DNA of 64,000 nucleotides, taken from NCBI RefSeq assembly GCF_051020975.1, contig NW_027478168.1, positions 2,976,001 to 3,040,000 on the forward strand, written 5' to 3'. Numbering within the stretch: the stretch's first letter is position 1; each line of letters opens with the position of its first letter. This document shows, one piece after another, positions 62,634 to 64,000 of this stretch. A model generated the notes under the pieces. It saw nothing but the letters and a program-made list of their open reading frames with translations, was not told where the DNA came from and ran no database searches. The position numbers were made by a program, and so were the translations under genes. Source of the DNA: Osmia lignaria lignaria (lineage: Eukaryota > Arthropoda > Insecta > Hymenoptera > Megachilidae).

Positions 62634-64000
62634 TTGCAGATTTATCTCAAGGGAAGGGGCCTGACGGACATATTTCGAGATATTTCTTCTTCTTGTTGTT
62701 CTTCTTCTGCACAGCTAAGCTGGAAGTGGCATTTGCGGCTCGCACTAGTGCAGAGTTATCTCAAAGAAAGGGGCCACGGTGTTTCTGTATCTCTATTATG
62801 TTGGTGCGGCTTCGGAACTTTTAAATATCTCGATATATCTCGAAAACTACGCTTCTGATCAAAAAATATCATACAACATAAATTGTAGGAAACATAATTC
62901 TCTACAAAAGAGGTCTCTTAACATTTTGCCATAGCTCGCTTCGTTTCCGAGATATTTGCAGATATATCTCAAGGGAAGGGGCCTGACGGACATATTTCGA
63001 GATATTTCTTCTTCTTGTTGTTCTTCTTCTGCACAGCTAAGCTGGAAGTGGCATTTGCGGCTCGCACTAGTGCAGAGTTATCTCAAAGAAAGGGGCCACG
63101 GTGTTTCTGTATCTCTATTATGTTGGTGCGGCTTCGGAACTTTTAAATATCTTGATATATCTCGAGAACTACGCATCTGATCAAAAAATATCATAGAACA
63201 TAAAAAGTAGGAAACTTAATTCTCTACAAAAAAGGTCTCTTAACATTTTGCCATAGCTCGCTTCGTTTCCGAGATATTTGCAGATTTATCTCAAGGGAAG
63301 GGGCCTGACGGACATATTTCGAGATATTTCTTCTTCTTGTTGTTCTTCTTCTGCACAGCTAAGCTGGAAGTGGCATTTGCGGCTCGCACTAGTGCAGAGT
63401 TATCTCAAAGAAAGGGGCCACGGTGTTTCTGTATCTCTATTATGTTGGTGCGGCTTCGGAACTTTTAAATATCTCGATATATCTCGAAAACTACGCTTCT
63501 GATCAAAAAATATCATACAACATAAATTGTAGGAAACATAATTCTCTACAAAAGAGGTCTCTTAACATTTTGCCATAGCTCGCTTCGTTTCCGAGATATT
63601 TGCAGATATATCTCAAGGGAAGGGGCCTGACGGACATATTTCGAGATATTTCTTCTTCTTGTTGTTCTTCTTCTGCACAGCTAAGCTGGAAGTGGCATTT
63701 GCGGCTCGCACTAGTGCAGAGTTATCTCAAAGAAAGGGGCCACGGTGTTTCTGTATCTCTATTATGTTGGTGCGGCTTCGGAACTTTTAAATATCTTGAT
63801 ATATCTCGAGAACTACGCATCTGATCAAAAAATATCATAGAACATAAAAAGTAGGAAACTTAATTCTCTACAAAAAAGGTCTCTTAACATTTTGCCATAG
63901 CTCGCTTCGTTTCCGAGATATTTGCAGATTTATCTCAAGGGAAGGGGCCTGACGGACATATTTCGAGATATTTCTTCTTCTTGTTGTTCTTCTTCTGCAC
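62312..64000 (+). repeat. Dimer HOR (644 bp) running off the right edge
   Basis: R/E units (62312, 62956, 63600) alternate with R/K units (62634, 63278, 63922 partial). The R/K units end with CATACAACATAAATTG and the ACAAAAGAGG linker, marks also seen at the end of unit 61990 where the dimer begins. Units 62634 and 63278 look identical. The last 79 bp (63922-64000) are a truncated unit, so the array goes on to the right. Confidence 0.92.

Larger units (their letters stand above)
1..64000 (+). repeat. 322-bp tandem satellite array filling the window
   Basis: About 199 monomers lie head to tail in one orientation, with no insertion of foreign sequence and no inverted unit. The repeat is seen directly: the same landmarks (GCTCGCTTCGTTTCCGAG, GGCCTGACGG, GGGGCCACGG, GAACTTTTAAATATC) recur every 322 bp from end to end. 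Units differ by scattered substitutions, and 190 of 198 full intervals keep exactly 322 bp. Both ends of the array lie outside the window. Such arrays are typical of eukaryotic constitutive heterochromatin; the chromosomal location here is inference. The family is not one I recognise. Confidence 0.99.

Noticed and set aside
1..64000. CRISPR array
   Set aside because: The repeat has no short repeat/unique spacer pattern. The whole 322 bp is conserved, there are no cas genes, and the variable positions are recurring substitutions, not spacers.
1..64000. Tandem rDNA, 5S, tRNA or histone gene cluster
   Set aside because: No 5S, tRNA or rRNA sequence landmarks are seen in the unit, and no histone-like coding. 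A 322-bp unit could suit 5S clusters, but no 5S internal control region is recognisable.
1..64000. Transposon or retroelement insertion
   Set aside because: All intervals are accounted for by the 322-bp phase and eight small length changes. No leftover segment could hold an element, and no terminal repeats or target-site duplications are seen.
1..64000. Species or known satellite family assignment
   Set aside because: The unit length and base composition resemble several insect satellites, but I do not recognise the sequence. A database search of the consensus is needed; a name would be a guess.

Overview
The whole window is one uninterrupted satellite DNA array. A 322-bp monomer is repeated head to tail about 199 times, always in the same orientation. 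I see no unique sequence, transposon, RNA gene, CRISPR array or credible protein gene. An array of this size and uniformity points to eukaryotic heterochromatin (centromeric, pericentromeric or subtelomeric), not a prokaryote. One monomer counted by hand (1350-1671) is 38.8% GC, with 11 CpG against about 12 expected. CpG is therefore not depleted, which fits an invertebrate better than a heavily methylated vertebrate genome. I do not recognise the family and cannot name the species.

Phase rule, taking the unit to start at the TTG after GAGATAT: units start every 322 bp from 62 to 20026, 20345 to 21955, 22276 to 23242, 23563 to 26139, 26575 to 42353, 42673 to 49435, 49756 to 52654, 52975 to 60059, and 60380 to 63922. 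Of 198 complete intervals, 190 are exactly 322 bp. The exceptions are 319 bp (20026), 321 bp (21955, 23242, 49435, 52654, 60059), 320 bp (42353) and 436 bp (26139).

Monomers are mosaics of a few alternative blocks. The 5' block is Y (ATATATCTC or ATTTATCTC) or Q (ATTCAGCTC). The middle block is R (GCGGCTCGCACTAGTG), A (ACAGCTCGCAATAGTG or GCAGCTCGCAATAGTG) or F (AAACTGG with TTCCAGCTC). The 3' block is K (CGAAAACTACGCTTC, usually followed by AAATTGTAGGAAACATA) or E (CGAGAACTACGCATC or CGAGAGCTACGCGTC, usually followed by AAAAAGTAGGAAACTTA).

Layout by shared variants: 0.2-3.5 kb is a 6-monomer duplication; 4.2-12.3 kb is nested 9-, 7- and 16-monomer duplications; 13.3-16.2 kb is a trimer; 16.5-17.8 kb is homogeneous; 17.8-20.3 kb is a degenerate patch; 22-24.5 kb has 4- and 3-monomer repeats; 25.5-28.2 kb holds the 436-bp composite; 28.2-34.2 kb is a 10-monomer higher-order repeat (HOR, 3220 bp); 33.4-37.1 kb is a 6-monomer repeat; 37.8-44.3 kb is a 9-monomer repeat with 4+5 substructure; 44.3-45.6 kb is a dimer; 47.2-49.1 kb is a trimer; 48.8-54.6 kb is a second 10-monomer HOR (3219 bp); 58.1-62.6 kb is a tetramer; and 62.3 kb to the end is a dimer running off the window.

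Nothing here works as a gene set. Every monomer has a 74-codon open frame, but it starts at TTG rather than ATG and looks like a by-product of sequence homogenisation. The points of real interest are the shifting HOR domains, the internal 114-bp subrepeat that produced the composite monomer, and short dyads that differ between monomer classes.
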